Shown: positions 1 through 8,867, counted from the first letter of the stretch. The stretch: 64,000 bases of DNA from Clostridiales bacterium (GCA_019423795.1 JAHZAT010000088.1:1-64000), one strand, 5' to 3'. Program-made: numbers and translations. Notes: a model not told the origin generated them from the sequence alone.

Positions 1-1
1 G

Positions 2-241
2 ATCCAGGGCATCGTATCTGACTGGATGGATATCCTATCCATTTACATCTGCCCATTAGGAGCGGGGCTTGCAGGAATCATGTTCTTCTGGGTAGCAGGA
101 AAGAAATATGTAGAAACACAGGTAAACAAGGGAAGAGAAAATAAATTTACGAAATTATATTATCCAATCTGTAAATATATTTATGTGCCAATCTGTATTT
201 TAGTATTGGTACTTGGAATTGCATTAGGAGGAATCGGATAA
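2..241 (+). CDS. Sodium-dependent transporter (NSS family), C-terminal end only
   Basis: The reading frame is open from the window edge, so only the last 79 residues are present. They carry two hydrophobic stretches (around ICPLGAGLAGIMFFWVAG and ICILVLVLGIALGGIG) split by a basic loop, which fits the last transmembrane helices of bacterial neurotransmitter:sodium symporters that take up amino acids. The family call rests on the DWMD...YICPLGA pattern. It ends 2 bases before the next gene, so the two are probably co-transcribed. The substrate cannot be inferred. Confidence 0.6.
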   Translation: MQGIVSDWMDILSIYICPLGAGLAGIMFFWVAGKKYVETQVNKGRENKFTKLYYPICKYIYVPICILVLVLGIALGGIG

Positions 242-243
242 TT

Positions 244-930
244 ATGCCAGGATATATTTTACATTTAACTGCAGCACAGATGTTTTTAAAACAAACAAAA
301 AAAGAGCAGGAATTGTTTGTCAATAAGCAGGAAACAAATAATTTTTTAATTGGAAATCTGATGCCAGATACAACAAAAGATAAAGCAAGATCACATTTTA
401 GAGATCCCAAATATCAAGGAAATATGGTAGAATATCCAGAAATATCACGGTTTGTGAGGAAATATCATAATATTTTACATGATCCGAGTGTAATGGGATA
501 TTTATTTCATTTATATATCGACCGGAAGTTTTTCAAAGAATACATGCCAAGAATTATAGAATTCCGAGATAAAGAAGATCGGGTAGAGGAAAAAATGAAC
601 AAGGTAAAATATGTGATCTTAAAAAGAACTGGAGAAAAGATTTTAAAAGAAGATTTTTTCTCAGAGAAATATTATTATGGTGACTATACGAAGATGAACA
701 CGTATCTGTTCAATTATTATCATATACCGATCAGACTTGATCCAGAAGTTAATAATCCAGGAATTGAAGAAGTTTCTTATCGGAATGTAAAAAATGTTTT
801 AAAAGAATTAGAAGGATACCTGACAGTGCCAGAAGAGGCGGTAAAGAATGTTAAAGTATTCGATGTGGAAGAGTTATTATCATTTTTGGAAAACAGTGTA
901 GAAAAATATAACCCATGGAACTGTGAGTAA
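244..930 (+). CDS. Putative zinc-dependent phospholipase C-fold protein
   Basis: A 228-residue soluble protein with no signal peptide or membrane segment. It starts MPGYILHLT, has GNLMPDTTKDKARSHF near residue 38 and GYLFHLYIDRKF near residue 80. The spaced His and Asp residues in these three blocks resemble the metal ligands of the Zn_dep_PLPC family, whose members are annotated in many Clostridia without known substrate. The start follows the AGGAGG near 227 and lies directly behind the transporter gene. The family assignment comes from the His/Asp layout only; enzymatic activity is unproven. Confidence 0.5.
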   Translation: MPGYILHLTAAQMFLKQTKKEQELFVNKQETNNFLIGNLMPDTTKDKARSHFRDPKYQGNMVEYPEISRFVRKYHNILHDPSVMGYLFHLYIDRKFFKEYMPRIIEFRDKEDRVEEKMNKVKYVILKRTGEKILKEDFFSEKYYYGDYTKMNTYLFNYYHIPIRLDPEVNNPGIEEVSYRNVKNVLKELEGYLTVPEEAVKNVKVFDVEELLSFLENSVEKYNPWNCE

Positions 931-952
931 GAGCAGTTCCATGGGGTATGTT

Positions 953-2182
953 TTATTTATTATTATTCTTTTCAGCTTCCTGCATCTTCATAGCACGAAC
1001 TTTCAAAGGAAGTCCAAATAATGTAATAAATCCATCTGCATCATGATGATCATACATATCACCAGTTGTGAAAGATGCTAAAGATTCATTGTATAAGCTG
1101 TATGGAGAAGTAGTTCCAGCTTTGATGATATTACCTTTGTAAAGTTTGAATTTAACTTCACCTGTTACATATTTCTGAGTAGATGTAACGAATGCCTGGA
1201 TTGCTTCACGAAGTGGAGTGAACCATTTTCCTTCGTATACAACCTGAGCCATCTGGCTTCCAAGTTTCTTCTTAGCTTCCATTGTTTCACGGTCAAGGAT
1301 CAATTCTTCTAACTGTTCGTGAGCTGCCATTAAGATTGTTCCACCTGGAGTTTCGTATACACCACGGGATTTCATTCCTACAACACGGTTTTCAACGATG
1401 TCGACGATACCGATACCATTTTCGCCACCAAGACGGTTTAATTCAGTGATGATCTCAGAAACTTTCATTTCTTTTCCATTTAATGTCTTAGGAACACCAG
1501 CTTCAAATGTCATAGTAACTTCTGTTTCTTTATCAGGAGCGTTCTGTGGAGTTACTCCTAAAACAAGCATGTTATCATAGTTTGGTGCTAAAGAAGGATC
1601 TTCTAATTCAAGACCTTCGTGGCTGATATGCCATAAGTTACGGTCACGGCTGTAGCTGTGGCTTGCATCAAATGGAAGATGGATTCCGTGTGCTTCACAG
1701 AATTCAATTTCATCTTCACGAGACTGCATTGTCCATACGTCTGTCATACGCCATGGAGCGATGATCTTGATGTCTGGAGCTAAAGCTTTGATACCAAGTT
1801 CAAAACGGATCTGGTCATTTCCTTTTCCAGTAGCACCGTGGCAGATAGCAACTGCGTTTTCTTTTCTTGCAATCTCAACTAATTTCTTAGCGATTGCTGG
1901 ACGAGCCATAGATGTTCCAAGAAGATACTGATGTTCGTATACAGCACCTGCCTGTACGCATGGCATGATGTAGTTATCACAGAAATCATCAACGATATCT
2001 TCGATATATAATTTAGATGCTCCGGATAATTTTGCTCTTTCATCAAGTCCGTCTAATTCGTTACCCTGTCCACAGTTAACGCAGCAGCAGATAACTTCAT
2101 AGTCAAATGTTTCCTTAAGCCAAGGAATCAGAGCTGTAGTATCAAGACCTCCAGAATATGCTAAAACAACTTTTTCTTTCAT
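953..2182 (-). CDS. argG: Argininosuccinate synthase
   Basis: Joins citrulline and aspartate at the expense of ATP to make argininosuccinate, the penultimate step of arginine synthesis, in the cytoplasm. The 409-residue protein opens MKEKVVLAYSGGLDTT, the PP-loop ATP pyrophosphatase motif (SGGLDT at residues 10-15), and has the family's usual length. The start at 2182 was chosen over an upstream in-frame ATG (2254) because AGGAGG lies directly before it. The gene diverges from argC across a 300-base control region. argH is not in the window, so the last step must be encoded elsewhere. Confidence 0.96.
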   Translation of the reverse strand: MKEKVVLAYSGGLDTTALIPWLKETFDYEVICCCVNCGQGNELDGLDERAKLSGASKLYIEDIVDDFCDNYIMPCVQAGAVYEHQYLLGTSMARPAIAKKLVEIARKENAVAICHGATGKGNDQIRFELGIKALAPDIKIIAPWRMTDVWTMQSREDEIEFCEAHGIHLPFDASHSYSRDRNLWHISHEGLELEDPSLAPNYDNMLVLGVTPQNAPDKETEVTMTFEAGVPKTLNGKEMKVSEIITELNRLGGENGIGIVDIVENRVVGMKSRGVYETPGGTILMAAHEQLEELILDRETMEAKKKLGSQMAQVVYEGKWFTPLREAIQAFVTSTQKYVTGEVKFKLYKGNIIKAGTTSPYSLYNESLASFTTGDMYDHHDADGFITLFGLPLKVRAMKMQEAEKNNNK

Positions 2183-2224
2183 GAAATAAATCCTCCTAAG
2201 TGTATATTGACGGGATGCTTTCTT

Positions 2225-2254
2225 ATTATATAGAATGTAATATTTCGAAATCAA
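2225..2254 (-). promoter_or_regulatory. Predicted sigma-A promoter of argG
   Basis: On the minus strand a perfect TATAAT (2225-2230) is preceded 18 bases upstream by TTGATT (2249-2254). Transcription would start near 2218 and give a short leader before the AGGAGG site. Prediction from sequence only. Confidence 0.55.
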
Positions 2255-2378
2255 AATCCCGCATGTTCATATAAATATTTGCTTGTCTATTAATATACGT
2301 TATATTTGCATCTTTTGCAAGTTCTATTTTCGAAAATAATGAATATTTATAACATAAAAATGAATAAAATGAAAAATA

Positions 2379-2396
2379 ATTGCATATTTATACAAA
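2379..2396 (+). promoter_or_regulatory. ARG box (ArgR/AhrC operator) upstream of argC
   Basis: The 18 bases match the Bacillus-type ARG box TNTGNATWWWWATNCANA at 17 of 18 positions. Weaker half-matches lie at about 2336-2355 and 2361-2372, so the operator is probably a tandem. It sits just upstream of the argC -35 box and between argG and argC, where ArgR bound to arginine could repress both. The consensus is established; binding here is inference. Confidence 0.7.
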
Positions 2397-2400
2397 ACTA

Positions 2401-2429
2401 TTGCATATTTTAAAATTCGGTTGTATACT
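2401..2429 (+). promoter_or_regulatory. Predicted sigma-A promoter of argC operon
   Basis: TTGCAT (2401-2406), a 17-base spacer and TATACT (2424-2429). Start of transcription near 2436 gives a leader of about 50 bases to the argC start at 2489. This rules out the earlier in-frame ATG at 2438 as the main start, because it would lie almost at the 5' end of the transcript without a ribosome site. Confidence 0.65.
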
Positions 2430-2488
2430 TATGAACAATGATTGAAAAAATAACCTACATTATAAAAGAGAAGGACAAGGAGATTAAT

Positions 2489-3529
2489 ATGATCAAAGCA
2501 GGAATCATTGGATCCACAGGTTACGCAGGACAGGAACTTGTAAGAATCCTTACACAACATAAAGATGCAGAAGTTGTATGGTATGGATCCAGAAGTTATA
2601 TAGACCAGAAATATTATGAAGTATTTAGAAATATGTTTCAGATTGTGGATGACAAATGTTTAGACGATAACATGGATGAACTTGCATCCAAAGTAGATGT
2701 CATATTTACAGCAACACCACAGGGACTGTGCAGCTCATTAGTGTCAGAAGATATCTTATCAAAAGTTAAGATCATCGACTTAAGTGCAGATTTCCGTATC
2801 AAAGATGTCAATCGTTATGAAGAATGGTATGGAATCAAACACCAAAGTCCAGAATTTATCGATGAAGCAGTTTATGGACTTTGTGAGATTAACCGTGAAG
2901 ATATCAAGAAAGCACGATTGATCGCTAATCCAGGATGCTATCCAACATGCTCTACATTATCTATCTACCCAATGGCGAAGGAAGGACTGATTGAGATGAA
3001 CAGTGTGATCATCGATGCAAAATCAGGAACATCCGGAGCTGGACGTGGAGCAAAAGTCAACAACTTATATTGTGAAGTCAATGAAAACATCAAAGCATAT
3101 GGAGTCGCAACACACAGACATACTCCAGAGATTGAAGATCAGTTAAGCTATGCATCTGGAGAAGAAGTGTTATTAAACTTTACACCACATTTAATTCCAA
3201 TGAATCGTGGAATTTTGGTGACAGCTTATGCAACACTTAAGAAAGATGTAAGCTATGAAGAAGTCAAAGCAATCTATGATTCTTATTATAAAGATGAAAA
3301 ATTCGTCAGAGTTTTAGATAAAGATGTTTGCCCAGAGACAAGATGGGTAGAAGGAAGTAACTATGTAGATGTCAACTTTAAGATTGATAAACGTACAAAC
3401 CGCATCATCATGATGGGTGCTATGGATAACCTTGTAAAAGGTGCAGCTGGACAAGCAGTACAGAACATGAATCTTATGTTTGGATTAAAAGAAACTGAAG
3501 GATTAGAATTAGTACCAATGTTCCCATAG
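2489..3529 (+). CDS. argC: N-acetyl-gamma-glutamyl-phosphate reductase
   Basis: NADPH-dependent reduction of N-acetylglutamyl phosphate to the semialdehyde, the third step of ornithine synthesis. The 346-residue protein has the dinucleotide loop GSTGYAG at residues 8-14 and the catalytic Cys150 in NPGCYPT, the position expected for the family. The start at 2489 has AAGGAG 7 bases upstream; it is the first gene of argC-argJ-argB-argD and is preceded by the ARG box and promoter. Downstream it is 26 bases from argJ. Confidence 0.96.
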   Translation: MIKAGIIGSTGYAGQELVRILTQHKDAEVVWYGSRSYIDQKYYEVFRNMFQIVDDKCLDDNMDELASKVDVIFTATPQGLCSSLVSEDILSKVKIIDLSADFRIKDVNRYEEWYGIKHQSPEFIDEAVYGLCEINREDIKKARLIANPGCYPTCSTLSIYPMAKEGLIEMNSVIIDAKSGTSGAGRGAKVNNLYCEVNENIKAYGVATHRHTPEIEDQLSYASGEEVLLNFTPHLIPMNRGILVTAYATLKKDVSYEEVKAIYDSYYKDEKFVRVLDKDVCPETRWVEGSNYVDVNFKIDKRTNRIIMMGAMDNLVKGAAGQAVQNMNLMFGLKETEGLELVPMFP

Positions 3530-3555
3530 AACTTTGGTAAGGAAGGACTAGAATT

Positions 3556-4782
3556 ATGAAGATCATCAATGCCGGAGTAACAGCTCCAAAAGGTTTCAAA
3601 TGTGCAGGACTTCGTGCTGGAGTCAAACCAGGGAAGACAAACAAAGATATGGCAATGATCGTAAGTGAAGTGCCAGCAAAGATCGCAGGAACATTTACAA
3701 AGAACATCGTAAAAGCAGCTCCAGTTTTATGGGGAAAGAAGATTGTAGAGGAACAAGAAGCAGTCAGAGCTGTTGTAGTTAATACAGGAATTGCCAATGC
3801 ATGTACTGGTGCACAGGGATATGAAAATGTTGTAACAGAAGCAAAAGAAGTTGCAGCCTTGTTAGATATCAAACCAGAAGAAGTTGTCGTAGGTTCCACA
3901 GGAGTTATTGGACAGCAGCTTCCAATGGATGTTATTAAAGAAGGAATCAAGAAATTAGTTCCTGAATTGAAAGCTGACAGACAGAGTGAAGAAGATGCCT
4001 CATGGGCAATCCTTACAACCGATACAAAACCAAAAGAAGCAGCGGTAGAAGTAGAAATTGCTGGAAAGACAGTTACAATTGCAGGTATGTGCAAAGGTTC
4101 TGGAATGATTCATCCAAACATGGGAACAATGCTTGGATTTATCACAACAGATGCAGCAATTGATAAAGCTTTATTATTAGAACTTCAGAGAGAACTGATC
4201 GAAGATACATTCAATATGGTATCTGTTGATGGAGATACATCTACAAATGACACTGTTTTCGTTTTAGCAAATGGAATGGCAGAGAATAAAGAAATCACAG
4301 AAAAAGATGCTGATTATGAAGCATTCAAAGAAGGTTTATTATATGTGAACCAGTCTCTTGCAAAACAGATCGCAGGGGATGGAGAAGGATGTACACGTTT
4401 ATTTGAAGTTCATGTAGCAGGTGCAGATTCTAAAGAAAATGCGAAAATCTTAAGTAAATCTGTTGTGACATCAAGTCTTACAAAAGCAGCAATTTATGGA
4501 AAAGATGCGAACTGGGGAAGAATTCTTTGCGCACTTGGATATGCGGGAGTTGATTTTGATCCAGTGAAGGTTGACATCAGCTTAAAGAGTGCGGATGGTG
4601 TGATTGAAATCGTAAAGGATGGAATTGCAACAGATTATTCTGAAGATGAGGCAACAAAAGTATTATCCGCAGATGCAGTGACAGCAGATATCAACGTACA
4701 TAATGGAGATTTTGAGGCAACTGCATGGGGATGTGACCTGACTCATGATTATGTAACGATCAACGCGGATTACAGATCATAA
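3556..4782 (+). CDS. argJ: Bifunctional ornithine acetyltransferase / N-acetylglutamate synthase
   Basis: Moves acetyl from N-acetylornithine to glutamate, which closes the acetyl cycle of arginine synthesis; many members can also use acetyl-CoA. The 408-residue precursor has the self-cleavage region at residues 181-193 (GSGMIHPNMGTML). Thr191 is the expected N-terminal nucleophile of the beta chain; the residue before it is Gly rather than the usual Ala. An argJ in the operon explains why no argE or argA is needed here. Whether this copy is mono- or bifunctional cannot be read from sequence. Confidence 0.95.
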   Translation: MKIINAGVTAPKGFKCAGLRAGVKPGKTNKDMAMIVSEVPAKIAGTFTKNIVKAAPVLWGKKIVEEQEAVRAVVVNTGIANACTGAQGYENVVTEAKEVAALLDIKPEEVVVGSTGVIGQQLPMDVIKEGIKKLVPELKADRQSEEDASWAILTTDTKPKEAAVEVEIAGKTVTIAGMCKGSGMIHPNMGTMLGFITTDAAIDKALLLELQRELIEDTFNMVSVDGDTSTNDTVFVLANGMAENKEITEKDADYEAFKEGLLYVNQSLAKQIAGDGEGCTRLFEVHVAGADSKENAKILSKSVVTSSLTKAAIYGKDANWGRILCALGYAGVDFDPVKVDISLKSADGVIEIVKDGIATDYSEDEATKVLSADAVTADINVHNGDFEATAWGCDLTHDYVTINADYRS

Positions 4783-4820
4783 AATACAGAAAAGCAAGAC
4801 AGTTACGAAAGGAAAAATGA

Positions 4821-5759
4821 ATGGAACAGATGGAAAATGATATCGAAGAATTAATCGAACAGTCAAAACAAAAAGCAAAGGTATTAACAGAAGCATTACC
4901 ATATATCCGTCGTTTTAATAACAGTTATGTTGTTGTTAAATATGGTGGAAGTGCCATGAAAGATAAGAATCTTCAAAAGAGTGTTATCCGAGATGTTGCT
5001 TTATTAAAATTAGTAGGTATGAAACCGATCATCGTACATGGTGGGGGAAAAGAAATCAGCAAGTGGGTTCGTATGTCAGGAAAAGAACCTGAATTTTATC
5101 ATGGACTTCGTGTCACAGATAAAGAGACAATGGAAGTTGCTGAGATGGTATTATTTAAAGTTAATCAGGAACTGGTTGCCATGATGGCAGAAGTTGGAGT
5201 GAAAGCAGTAGGTCTTTCTGGAAAAGATGCAGAAATGATCCGCGTTAAGAAAAAAGAGATGCCAGGAAAAGATCTTGGATATGTTGGTGAAGTAACGAGC
5301 GTTGATACAACACTTCTTGAAGCACTGATCGAAGATGATTTTGTACCAGTTATTTCTCCAATCGGATTAGGAGATAATTACGAAGCATATAACATTAATG
5401 CTGACGATACAGCATGTGCAGTTGCAGAAGCATTAAATGCAGAGAAACTTGTATTTTTAACGGATATCGAAGGTGTTTTTGTAGATCCTGAGGATAAATC
5501 AACACTGATTTCTGAGATGGATTTAAAACAGGCAAAAGAATTTATTGACAACGGAGTTGTTGGTGGAGGAATGCTTCCAAAACTTAAAAACTGTATTGAA
5601 GCGATCGAAGGTGGAGTTTCCAGAGTTCATATCTTAGATGGACGTTTGACAAACTGTTTGTTACTGGAGTTCTTTACAGAAAAAGGTATCGGAACAGCTA
5701 TCTTAAAAGAACCATTATTTGATAAACCATTATTCAGTGAAGATGAGGAAGGATGTTAA
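4821..5759 (+). CDS. argB: Acetylglutamate kinase
   Basis: Phosphorylates N-acetylglutamate, the usual arginine-feedback step. The 312-residue protein shows the amino-acid-kinase fold signatures VVKYGGSAMKD, IVHGGGKEI and the nucleotide segment FLTDIEGVF. An N-terminal helix precedes the kinase core, as in arginine-inhibited hexameric ArgB proteins, so feedback inhibition is plausible. The start at 4821 has GAAAGG about 9 bases upstream; Met4 is a possible alternative. Its stop is one base from the argD start, which implies coupling. Confidence 0.95.
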   Translation: MEQMENDIEELIEQSKQKAKVLTEALPYIRRFNNSYVVVKYGGSAMKDKNLQKSVIRDVALLKLVGMKPIIVHGGGKEISKWVRMSGKEPEFYHGLRVTDKETMEVAEMVLFKVNQELVAMMAEVGVKAVGLSGKDAEMIRVKKKEMPGKDLGYVGEVTSVDTTLLEALIEDDFVPVISPIGLGDNYEAYNINADDTACAVAEALNAEKLVFLTDIEGVFVDPEDKSTLISEMDLKQAKEFIDNGVVGGGMLPKLKNCIEAIEGGVSRVHILDGRLTNCLLLEFFTEKGIGTAILKEPLFDKPLFSEDEEGC

Positions 5760-5760
5760 G

Positions 5761-6954
5761 ATGAAAACTCAGCAGGAATATATCGATCAGGGAGAACAGT
5801 ATATCTTAAAGACATACAATCGTTTTCCAGTTGTATTAGAAAAAGGGGAAGGCGTTTATTTATACGATGCTGACCATAAAAAATATTTAGACTTTGGTGC
5901 AGGAATTGCCGTATTTGCATTAGGATATGGAAATGAAGCCTACAATCAGGCATTAAAAGATCAGATTGACAAGCTGATCCATACATCAAATTTATATTAC
6001 AACATTCCAGCAGTAGAAGCTGCAAAGAAGATTGTTGATGCTTCAGGACTTAAAAAAGTATTCTTTACAAATAGTGGAACAGAAGCGATCGAAGGTGCAT
6101 TAAAAGTTGCAAGAAAGTATGCATATAACAAAGATGATTCCAAAGATTATGAATTTATCGCTATGAATCATTCTTTCCACGGAAGAAGCCAGGGAGCTTT
6201 ATCTGTTACGGGTAACAGCCATTATCAGGATGGATTCGTGCCAAAAGAATTCCGTGCCGTATTTGCAGAATTTAATAACTTAGAAGATGTTGTATCAAAG
6301 ATTACAGACAAGACTTGCGGAATCATCTGTGAGGTTGTTCAGGGTGAAGGTGGTATTTTCCCTGCAGATAAGGAATTCTTAGAGGGACTTCGTAAAGTTT
6401 GTGATGAAAAAGATATTTTACTGATCTTTGATGAGATCCAGTGTGGAATGGGACGTTGTGGATCCTTATTTGCACATGATCTTTATGGAGTGAAACCAGA
6501 TGTTTTAACACTTGCAAAGGCACTTGGATGTGGTGTTCCAGTTGGAGCATTTGTTGTAGGAGAAAAGGCTGATGGGGCTTTAGTTCCAGGAGATCATGGA
6601 ACAACTTATGGAGGAAATCCATTTGCAACAGCAGCGATCAATGCCGTATTTGATCAGTTTGAGAAATTACAGATTCCAGAACATGCAAAAGAAGTGGGAG
6701 CATATCTGTGGGATAAATTAGAAGAATTAAAAGATAAATACAGCTTTATTACAGGACATCGAGGAATTGCCTTGATGCAAGGTCTTGAATTTGATGCAGA
6801 TCATCCAGTTGGAGATATTGTTAAGAAAGCATTAGAGAAAGGACTGATCTTAATTTCAGCAGGAAATAATGTCATTCGTTTCGTGCCACCACTTGTCATT
6901 GAAAAAGAACATGTTGATGAGATGCTTTCTATTTTAGAAGATTGTATTGCATAA
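5761..6954 (+). CDS. argD: Acetylornithine aminotransferase
   Basis: PLP-dependent class III aminotransferase converting N-acetylglutamate semialdehyde to N-acetylornithine. 397 residues, the normal length. The PLP lysine is Lys253 in LTLAKALGCG; NSGTEAIEGALK (104-115) binds the cofactor phosphate and FDEIQCGMGR holds the Asp contacting the pyridine nitrogen. The start at 5761 (after GGAAGG, one base behind argB) is preferred over an in-frame ATG at 5719 inside argB. The last 18 bases of the gene are duplicated in tandem just after it. Confidence 0.95.
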   Translation: MKTQQEYIDQGEQYILKTYNRFPVVLEKGEGVYLYDADHKKYLDFGAGIAVFALGYGNEAYNQALKDQIDKLIHTSNLYYNIPAVEAAKKIVDASGLKKVFFTNSGTEAIEGALKVARKYAYNKDDSKDYEFIAMNHSFHGRSQGALSVTGNSHYQDGFVPKEFRAVFAEFNNLEDVVSKITDKTCGIICEVVQGEGGIFPADKEFLEGLRKVCDEKDILLIFDEIQCGMGRCGSLFAHDLYGVKPDVLTLAKALGCGVPVGAFVVGEKADGALVPGDHGTTYGGNPFATAAINAVFDQFEKLQIPEHAKEVGAYLWDKLEELKDKYSFITGHRGIALMQGLEFDADHPVGDIVKKALEKGLILISAGNNVIRFVPPLVIEKEHVDEMLSILEDCIA

Positions 6955-6971
6955 GAAGATTGTATTGCATA
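6936..6971 (+). repeat. Tandem 18-base duplication of the argD 3' end
   Basis: The 18 bases at 6936-6953, which encode the final residues of ArgD (EDCIA and most of the stop), recur without change at 6954-6971. The second copy is outside the gene. This looks like a recent slippage duplication that left the protein unchanged. Confidence 0.9.
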
Positions 6972-6985
6972 AGATGTATAAAATG

Positions 6986-7039
6986 AACCTCTGTGGAAAG
7001 ACTATTTATAAAAAGATAGTTTTTCATGGAGGTTTTTTT
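6986..7039 (+). terminator. Terminator-like hairpin that also contains the next gene's ribosome site
   Basis: AACCTC (6986-6991) pairs with GAGGTT (7029-7034), and the stem continues inward to about 20 pairs if G-U pairs on the + strand RNA are allowed; the loop is about 7001-7015. A run of T follows (7033-7039). The 3' arm includes GGAGG (7028-7032), the ribosome site for the gene starting at 7042. The hairpin could therefore end the arg operon and hide the translation signal of any read-through RNA. Confidence 0.7.
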
Positions 7040-7041
7040 AT

Positions 7042-7476
7042 ATGTTAGGGTTTATCATTGCGTTAGTTTCGGGTGCACTTATGAGTATTCAGGGAGTGTT
7101 TAATACAGAAGTAACAAAACAAAGCAGTACCTGGACAACGAGTACGTTTGTTCAGGCAACAGGATTTCTGGCATGCTTGATCATATGGTTTGTGACAGAA
7201 AAAGATCAAAGCTTTACAATGCTTCTAAAAGTAAGTCCTAAATACCTTTTGCTTGGAGGGATGATTGGAGCAGCGATCACATTTACGGTAATTAAAAGTA
7301 TCGAAAGTCTGGGTCCTGCACAGTCTGCCATGCTGATCGTTGCATCGCAAAGTGTTATTTCTTATCTGATCGAGGTATTTGGATTGTTTGGAGTGGAAAA
7401 AACAGGTTTTGCATGGATAAAACTTTTAGGAGTTGTTTTGTTTGTTGCAGGTTTGTTAATATTTAAATGGAAATGA
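7042..7476 (+). CDS. Small DMT-family transporter (YdcZ/DUF606 type)
   Basis: A 144-residue membrane protein with four to five hydrophobic helices and an N-terminus (IIALVSGALMSIQGVFN) typical of the YdcZ half-size members of the drug/metabolite transporter superfamily. Such proteins often work as paired or dimeric halves; the substrate is unknown. GGAGG is 9 bases before the start, inside the 3' arm of the hairpin closing the arginine operon, so its expression may be conditional. Confidence 0.75.
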   Translation: MLGFIIALVSGALMSIQGVFNTEVTKQSSTWTTSTFVQATGFLACLIIWFVTEKDQSFTMLLKVSPKYLLLGGMIGAAITFTVIKSIESLGPAQSAMLIVASQSVISYLIEVFGLFGVEKTGFAWIKLLGVVLFVAGLLIFKWK

Positions 7477-7486
7477 TAAATATCTC

Positions 7487-7515
7487 TTGTAAAGTATTAT
7501 AATTTTCGCTAAAAT
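7487..7515 (+). promoter_or_regulatory. Predicted sigma-A promoter for the comEA cluster
   Basis: TTGTAA (7487-7492), 17-base spacer, TAAAAT (7510-7515). It lies in the 89-base gap before comEA and is the only evident promoter ahead of comEA, the two-component pair, the GerMN lipoprotein and comEC, whose gaps are short. Confidence 0.5.
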
Positions 7516-7565
7516 AGAAAATAGATTTACATGTTCCAGGCTCTTTGCATAAGACCGGGAGGTTT

Positions 7566-8132
7566 ATGTTGTTTAGAAGAGTCCAAATAATAAACATTTT
7601 GCTGGTGGTGATATTTATATTTAGTGGATGTACACGCAGAAGTGATGTAATGATAGCATCAAGGCAGGAGAAGACGACAACGGCCAGGAAATCCTCATCC
7701 AAAGATTCTATTTACGTCTATATCTGTGGAGAAGTAAAGCATCCAGGTGTATATAAATTTTCAAAGGACGACCGGATCGTAGCAGCGATCAAGGCATCTG
7801 GAGGACTGACATCCAAGGCATCAGCAGAGAGTATTAACCAGGCAGAGAAGATGAAAGATGGGCAGCAGATTACAATCCTATCGAAGAAACAAGTAACAAA
7901 GAAGGAAACAACCGATGTGAACGCCACACAATCTTCCTCTGGAAAGATTAATATCAATACTGCAAGTGTCGAGGAATTAAAGACACTTTCTGGAATTGGA
8001 GAATCGAAGGCGAATGATATTATTTCTTATCGAGAGGAACATGGCTCTTTTACAAGCCCTGAAGATATCATGAAGATTCAAGGAATCAAAGAGGGAATCT
8101 ATAATAAGATCAAAGACAAGATAACAATATAA
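7566..8132 (+). CDS. comEA: ComEA-like DNA-binding competence protein, predicted lipoprotein
   Basis: ComEA holds double-stranded DNA at the outer face of the membrane and passes it to ComEC. This 188-residue protein has a hydrophobic N-terminus ending in a lipobox (IFSGC), an SLBB-like segment (YICGEVKHPGVYKF), a Ser/Thr/Lys-rich linker and a C-terminal double helix-hairpin-helix (INTASVEELKTLSGIGESKA). The start at 7566 follows GGGAGG; a TTG at 7545 lacks a ribosome site. A lipid anchor in place of the usual transmembrane helix is an inference from the lipobox. Confidence 0.88.
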   Translation: MLFRRVQIINILLVVIFIFSGCTRRSDVMIASRQEKTTTARKSSSKDSIYVYICGEVKHPGVYKFSKDDRIVAAIKASGGLTSKASAESINQAEKMKDGQQITILSKKQVTKKETTDVNATQSSSGKININTASVEELKTLSGIGESKANDIISYREEHGSFTSPEDIMKIQGIKEGIYNKIKDKITI

Positions 8133-8149
8133 TTTATAGAGGTGGAAAA

Positions 8150-8839
8150 ATGAGGAAGGTCTTAGTTGTTGATGATGAAAAACTAATCGTGAAAGGCATT
8201 AAATTCAGTTTAGAACAAGACGAGATGCAGGTTGACTGTGCTTACGATGGTGAAGAAGCATTAGAAAAAGCAAAGGAGAATAAGTACGATATCATTCTTC
8301 TTGATGTGATGCTTCCTGGTCTGACTGGATTTGAAGTGTGTCAGGCAATTCGTGAATTCTCTAATGTTCCGATCATTATGCTGACGGCTAAGGGAGAAGA
8401 CATGGATAAGATTCTAGGACTAGAATATGGTGCAGATGATTATATTACCAAGCCGTTTAATATTCTGGAAGTAAAGGCAAGGATCAAGGCTATTTTACGA
8501 AGAAGCGCACATCACGATGTGAAAGAAGAGGAATCTGCAAAAGTTGTAGAATCCAGAGGATTAAAGATCGACTGTGAAAGCCGCAGAGTACATATTCACG
8601 GCAAAGAAGTGAATCTGACAGCCAAGGAGTTTGATCTGCTTGAACTTTTGGTATTTCATCCTAATAAAGTATATAGCAGAGAGGATCTGTTGAATACCGT
8701 ATGGGGATACGATTATCCAGGAGATGCGAGAACTGTTGATGTTCATATTCGAAGACTGAGAGAGAAGATCGAAGTGAATCCCGGAGTACCGGACTATGTA
8801 CATACAAAGTGGGGGGTAGGTTACTATTTTCAAGCGTAA
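8150..8839 (+). CDS. OmpR/PhoB-family response regulator
   Basis: 229 residues: a receiver domain (about 1-120) with acidic Asp8-Asp9 and phospho-acceptor Asp52 in LLDVMLPG, then a winged-helix DNA-binding domain (about 130-229) ending VHTKWGVGYYF. GAGGTGG precedes the start. It is followed by its sensor kinase and sits between comEA and comEC, but its regulon cannot be read from sequence. It is closest in pattern to PhoP/ResD-type regulators of Firmicutes. Confidence 0.93.
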   Translation: MRKVLVVDDEKLIVKGIKFSLEQDEMQVDCAYDGEEALEKAKENKYDIILLDVMLPGLTGFEVCQAIREFSNVPIIMLTAKGEDMDKILGLEYGADDYITKPFNILEVKARIKAILRRSAHHDVKEEESAKVVESRGLKIDCESRRVHIHGKEVNLTAKEFDLLELLVFHPNKVYSREDLLNTVWGYDYPGDARTVDVHIRRLREKIEVNPGVPDYVHTKWGVGYYFQA

Positions 8840-8867
8840 GAGAGATCGATTTGCCTTCTTACATAGT

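Noticed and set aside
2183..2437. T-box or riboswitch in the argG-argC gap
   Set aside because: No T-box core sequence, no terminator hairpin; ARG boxes explain control.
3474..4094. 206-residue minus-strand frame opposite argJ
   Set aside because: Antisense of a highly conserved gene, with no start signal.
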